NCBI RefSeq assembly: GCF_027913215.1
Contig: NZ_CP115784.1
Location: forward strand, 248,001-312,000
Length of the DNA stretch: 64,000 nt
Reading direction: 5' to 3'
Source of the DNA: Paracoccus aerodenitrificans
GTDB lineage: Bacteria; Pseudomonadota; Alphaproteobacteria; Rhodobacterales; Rhodobacteraceae
Numbering within the stretch: the first letter of the stretch is position 1; every line of letters starts with the position of its first letter. Shown piece by piece: positions 60,715 through 64,000 of the stretch. Below the pieces are notes generated by a model. It saw only the letters and a list, made by a program, of their open reading frames with translations. It did no database searches and was not told where the DNA came from. The position numbers and the translations under genes are program-made.

Positions 60715-62457
60715 ATGTCCGATCCGAATGATCCGCACGGGGGGGAGCAGGGGGATCCGCATCGCAATCAACCGGGCCATCCCGGAGATCCCGCTTATGA
60801 AAATGCCATTCTCGACGGTCGCGAACCGGAAGAGGAAGCGCCGGTTCCGGAACCGGAAGGTCCGACCGAAGTCATTGAAACAGATTATGAGATTGGCCAG
60901 GACAATCTCAGCCACACGCTGACGCTGGAATTCGATGTCCACAAGCCGGTTTTCACGATCTCGGCGCTTGCCGTTATCGGGGTCACGCTGGCGGCGCTGA
61001 TCTTTCAGGCGCAGCTTGATCCGTTCTTCTCGGCCATGCAGGGCTGGCTGACCGGCAACCTTGCCTGGTTCTTCATAATTTCGGGCAATATTTTCGTGCT
61101 GCTCTGCCTCGGGCTTATCCTCTCGCCGCTTGGCAGCGTCCGTCTTGGTGGGCCAGAAGCGACCCCGGACTTTACCCTGACCGGCTGGTTCGCGATGCTG
61201 TTCGCTGCCGGTATGGGCATCGGGCTTATGTTCTATGGCGTTTCCGAACCGATGAGCCATTTCGACAGCTCATTCGCCGGGGTGACTATCGGAGAGGACG
61301 GCCTGCGCACCGACTGGGCACCGCTTGGCGGAGCCGAGGGGGATGAGCTGGGTGCACGCCGTCTGGGCATGGCCGCGACGATCTATCACTGGGGCCTGCA
61401 CCCCTGGGCGATCTATGCGGTGGTGGCACTGGCGCTGGCGCTGTTCAGCTTCAACAAGGGCCTGCCGTTGACCATGCGTTCGGTGTTCTATCCGCTGCTC
61501 GGCGACCGGATCTGGGGCTGGCCGGGCCATATCATCGACATCATGGCGGTATTCGCGACCATTTTTGGTCTGGCAACCTCGCTTGGTTTCGGAGCGCAGC
61601 AGGCGACCGCAGGTCTTGAATTCCTGTTCGGCATTCCGGCGACGAATATGTCTATGGTCATTCTGATCATCGTCATCACCGCGATTGCGATGTTCTCGGT
61701 CATTGCGGGTGTGGACAAGGGCGTGAAACGCCTGTCCGAGGTCAATATGGGACTGGCCTTCCTGCTGTTGCTGTTCGTGCTGATCGTCGGTCCGACAATG
61801 ACGATCCTGACCGGCTTCTTTGCCAATCTGAAAGCCTATGCGCAAGAGATCATCCCGCTTTCGAACCCGTTCGGACGGACCGATGATAATTACCGTCATG
61901 GCTGGACCGCGTTCTACTGGGCGTGGTGGATTTCCTGGTCACCGTTTGTCGGCATGTTCATCGCGCGTGTGTCGCGTGGCCGGACCGTGCGTCAGTTCCT
62001 GATTGCGGTTCTTCTGGTGCCTGCGATCATTTCGGTTCTGTGGATGACCACCTTCGGGGGGACCGCGATTTCGATGACGCTTGGCGGCTTCACCGGGATT
62101 TCGGATGCCGCGCTGGAACTGAAACTGTTCCAGATGCTGTCCCAGCTTCCGATGACCGGGATCACCAGCTTCGTCGGCATCGTGCTGGTGATCGTGTTCT
62201 TCATCACCTCGTCCGATTCGGGCTCGCTGGTGATCGACACGATCGCGGCGGGCGGCAAGGTCAACTCGCCCACGCCGCAGCGGGTCTTCTGGTGCACCAT
62301 CGAAGGTCTGGTCGCGATTGCGCTGCTGCTGGCTGGCGGGCTGAGCGCCCTTCAGGCGATGGCGGTTTCGACCGGCTTTCCGTTCACCATTATCCTGCTT
62401 GGGGCCTGCTGGGCCATCGTGCAGGGCCTCCGTGCCGAACGGCGAGAGATGAACTGA
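60715..62457 (+). CDS. BCCT family betaine/choline transporter
   Basis: A 580-residue transporter with twelve predicted helices after an acidic, Pro-rich cytoplasmic N-terminus of about 75 residues. BCCT hallmarks include AAGMGIGLMFYGVSEPMSHF near residue 162, YHWGLHPWAIYAVVALALALFSFNKGLP near 224-251 and WTAFYWAWWISWSPFVGMFIARVSRGRTVRQF near 395. It imports quaternary ammonium compounds such as betaine or choline with sodium or protons. The substrate cannot be fixed. A terminator follows at 62485-62518. Confidence 0.94.
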   Translation: MSDPNDPHGGEQGDPHRNQPGHPGDPAYENAILDGREPEEEAPVPEPEGPTEVIETDYEIGQDNLSHTLTLEFDVHKPVFTISALAVIGVTLAALIFQAQLDPFFSAMQGWLTGNLAWFFIISGNIFVLLCLGLILSPLGSVRLGGPEATPDFTLTGWFAMLFAAGMGIGLMFYGVSEPMSHFDSSFAGVTIGEDGLRTDWAPLGGAEGDELGARRLGMAATIYHWGLHPWAIYAVVALALALFSFNKGLPLTMRSVFYPLLGDRIWGWPGHIIDIMAVFATIFGLATSLGFGAQQATAGLEFLFGIPATNMSMVILIIVITAIAMFSVIAGVDKGVKRLSEVNMGLAFLLLLFVLIVGPTMTILTGFFANLKAYAQEIIPLSNPFGRTDDNYRHGWTAFYWAWWISWSPFVGMFIARVSRGRTVRQFLIAVLLVPAIISVLWMTTFGGTAISMTLGGFTGISDAALELKLFQMLSQLPMTGITSFVGIVLVIVFFITSSDSGSLVIDTIAAGGKVNSPTPQRVFWCTIEGLVAIALLLAGGLSALQAMAVSTGFPFTIILLGACWAIVQGLRAERREMN

Positions 62458-62484
62458 CAAATCCTTGCGTAGACATGCGCCGGG

Positions 62485-62518
62485 CGGGCGGGGATTTCCC
62501 CGCCCGTTCTTGTTTTTC
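62485..62518 (+). terminator. Intrinsic terminator after the BCCT transporter gene
   Basis: A perfect 9-bp stem CGGGCGGGG / CCCCGCCCG with an ATTT loop and a TTCTTGTTTTT tail, 28 bases after the stop codon. Confidence 0.92.
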
Positions 62519-62568
62519 AACCACAGTGCTGTAAGAAGATTCCTCATGTTTGCCCGTCAGGAATCCTC

Positions 62569-63045
62569 ATGACCAGTTTTGCGGAAAGCGAAAAGCGCCT
62601 CATCTCCGCACTTGGCCGTATCGACAAGGCCCTCGAATCTCTGGATGCCAGAGCGGCTGCCGATCCGGCCCCGCAGACTGCCACCCCGGATGATTCATCC
62701 CGGTCCGACGCACGAATCGCCGCGCTCATCAGTGAGAATGCAGCTTTGAAACAGCGGCTTGCCGAAGCCGGTGCGGAAACGGTCCGGCTGGCTCAGGCCA
62801 ATGAGGTGCTTGCCGCAGAGAATGCGAAACTGACCAGCGGGCAGGGCGATGCCGAAGCCGCGCTGACCGCCGAGCTTGAGGCGCTGAAAGCCGCCAGAGC
62901 GGCCGAAGAAGCCGCGCTGGATGAGGTCATGGCCACGCTTGAGGCGTTCATCGCAAGCGCCCCGCGTGCATCCGATGCGCCCTATGCCGAAAATGTCGCG
63001 CCCGCATCGGGCGATGTCGTGTCATTCGATCAGAACGAGGGCTGA
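62569..63045 (+). CDS. Coiled-coil protein upstream of zapA (possible ZapB-like partner)
   Basis: A 158-residue protein made mostly of an Ala/Glu/Leu-rich coiled coil (about residues 45-125) with a short N-terminal helix (SFAESEKRLISALGRIDKALESLDARAAA) and a Gly/Ser-poor acidic tail. It ends three bases before zapA. Rhodobacteraceae often carry such a gene next to zapA; by analogy with the ZapA-ZapB pair it may help link ZapA to the Z ring, but no direct sequence evidence for that exists. Confidence 0.75.
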   Translation: MTSFAESEKRLISALGRIDKALESLDARAAADPAPQTATPDDSSRSDARIAALISENAALKQRLAEAGAETVRLAQANEVLAAENAKLTSGQGDAEAALTAELEALKAARAAEEAALDEVMATLEAFIASAPRASDAPYAENVAPASGDVVSFDQNEG

Positions 63046-63048
63046 GGC

Positions 63049-63402
63049 ATGGATGTCACCTTCACCATCGGCCACAAGGAATACACGTTGCAGGCTCAGG
63101 ACGGCGAAGAGCGCCTGCTGCGCCGGGCCGCTGCCTTGCTGGATGAAGAGGCCGGCAAGATCGTGGAACAGGCCGGACGGATGCCGGAACCGAGACTGCT
63201 TCTGCTGGCCGGGTTGATGCTGGCTGACAGGATGAGTTCGGTCGAGGATCGCGCCCTTGCCGCCGAACGTGAACTGGCCCGCACCCGCTCTGCGGCCTCC
63301 GGCACAGTCACTTCCGAGGTGCAGAGATCGATGGAAGAACTGGTGGCCCGGGCCGAGTCGCTGGCCGAGCGGGCAGAAGGCAAAGGCGGCACGAAAGCCT
63401 GA
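63049..63402 (+). CDS. zapA: Cell division protein ZapA
   Basis: A 117-residue ZapA: N-terminal beta strands (MDVTFTIGHKEYTLQAQDGEE), the helix ERLLRRAAALLDEEAGKIVEQ, the core MPEPRLLLLAGLMLADRMSSVED, and a C-terminal coiled coil. ZapA cross-links FtsZ filaments at the division site. It follows the coiled-coil gene by three bases and is convergent with purF. Confidence 0.9.
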   Translation: MDVTFTIGHKEYTLQAQDGEERLLRRAAALLDEEAGKIVEQAGRMPEPRLLLLAGLMLADRMSSVEDRALAAERELARTRSAASGTVTSEVQRSMEELVARAESLAERAEGKGGTKA

Positions 63403-63451
63403 CCCGGCACCGCCGGACCACCCTGTGCAGGCGTACAGGTAAACCGCCCTG

Positions 63452-64000
63452 CTACTCTGCCGCGTGGTTCTGGCGCGAGCTTTCCGAGCCTTCCTTCATC
63501 TGGAATCCCCGCTCAAGCTGATCGAACGGCGCCACCGGATAATCGCCCGAGAAACACGCATCGCAATATTGCGGACAGCTATTGCTGCGCCCGCCTGCCT
63601 CGCCCGCGGCGCGATACAGCCCGTCAAGCGTGACAAAGGACAGGCTGTCCACCCCGATCCATTCCCGCATCTGGTCAGGCGTCATCTGCGCCGCCAGCAG
63701 CTTTTCCCGATCCGGCGTGTCCACACCATAGAAGCACGGCCACGCCGTCGGCGGAGACGCAATGCGGAAATGCACTTCTTGCGCGCCCGCGTCGATGATC
63801 ATGTCCTTGATCTTGCGGCTGGTCGTCCCCCGGACAACCGAATCATCCACCAGAACCACCCGCTTCCCCGCGATCAGAGAGCGGTTGACGTTCAACTTCA
63901 GCCGCACGCCCATATTGCGGATCTGGTCGGTCGGCTCGATGAAGGTGCGGCCCATATACTGATTGCGGATAATCCCCATCCCATAGGGAATCCCCGATTC
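63452..64000 (-). CDS. purF: Amidophosphoribosyltransferase, 3' part only
   Basis: The C-terminal 182 residues of PurF; the gene continues past the end of the window. The PRPP-binding motif VVLVDDSVVRGTTSRKI is present, along with SGIPYGMGIIRNQYMGRTFIEP and YGVDTPDREKLLAA. PurF converts PRPP and glutamine to phosphoribosylamine, the first step of purine synthesis. The C-terminus CPQYCDACFSGDYPVAP is typical. Confidence 0.95.
   Translation of the reverse strand, partial: ESGIPYGMGIIRNQYMGRTFIEPTDQIRNMGVRLKLNVNRSLIAGKRVVLVDDSVVRGTTSRKIKDMIIDAGAQEVHFRIASPPTAWPCFYGVDTPDREKLLAAQMTPDQMREWIGVDSLSFVTLDGLYRAAGEAGGRSNSCPQYCDACFSGDYPVAPFDQLERGFQMKEGSESSRQNHAAE

Overview
The window is a GC-rich, gene-dense chromosomal segment of an alphaproteobacterium, most likely a Rhodobacteraceae/Paracoccus-type organism. 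The call rests on gene content and order: phaA-phaB, argH / small lipoprotein / lysA, zapA next to purF, a pyrB / PH-domain protein / dihydroorotase-like cluster, a TIGR02302 protein, a group III truncated haemoglobin, and the rhizobial/rhodobacterial style of phn locus. No tRNA, rRNA or CRISPR array was seen.

Layout. 1-4.6 kb: an L,D-transpeptidase (5' end outside the window), then a + strand run with a GNAT protein, pgsA, moaD-moaE, a membrane protein, gshA and another membrane protein. 4.6-9.8 kb: a uracil-DNA glycosylase (-), then pyrB, a bPH membrane protein, a dihydroorotase-like protein lacking key metal ligands, plsY and an exported dienelactone hydrolase. 9.8-15.4 kb (-): a type I secretion pair and a class A penicillin-binding protein. 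15.6-25.5 kb: amtB; a PepSY membrane gene broken by a homopolymer frameshift, with its DUF2946 partner; a polyprenyl diphosphate synthase; a tRNA methyltransferase; phaB-phaA; an EAL protein; tag and a TlpA-like protein. 25.5-40.7 kb: argH, lipoprotein, small membrane protein, lysA, TIGR02302 protein, mscL, ald with a divergent Lrp regulator, a META lipoprotein, a TauE permease, dapE, rnr, a truncated haemoglobin and an EamA exporter.

40.8-53.8 kb is the accessory part and the most interesting region. It opens with an unrecognised-looking relic of queF (QueF, preQ0 reductase) carrying a 5' truncation and several frameshifts. Next comes the phosphonate locus: phnC-phnD-phnE-phnE2 (+), phnF (-), then phnG-H-I-HAD hydrolase-J-K-L-N-M (+). 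An 841-bp IS5-family element sits inside phnC with a 2-bp TA duplication; removing it on paper restores an intact phnC. A HAD phosphatase gene lies between phnI and phnJ by 4-bp overlaps, and no phnP or phnO is present. A REP-like palindrome forms the N-terminal codons of phnK. A PHO-box-like site lies upstream of phnC. So the C-P lyase core looks intact while its dedicated ABC importer lacks its ATPase in this isolate.

53.8-64 kb: a TRAP transporter membrane pair without a substrate-binding protein, an RluE-type pseudouridine synthase, an RTX-repeat protein (possible cargo of the type I secretion pair), rpsO, hisA, a DUF2147 protein, hisH-hisB, a BCCT transporter, a coiled-coil gene plus zapA, and the 3' part of purF running off the end.
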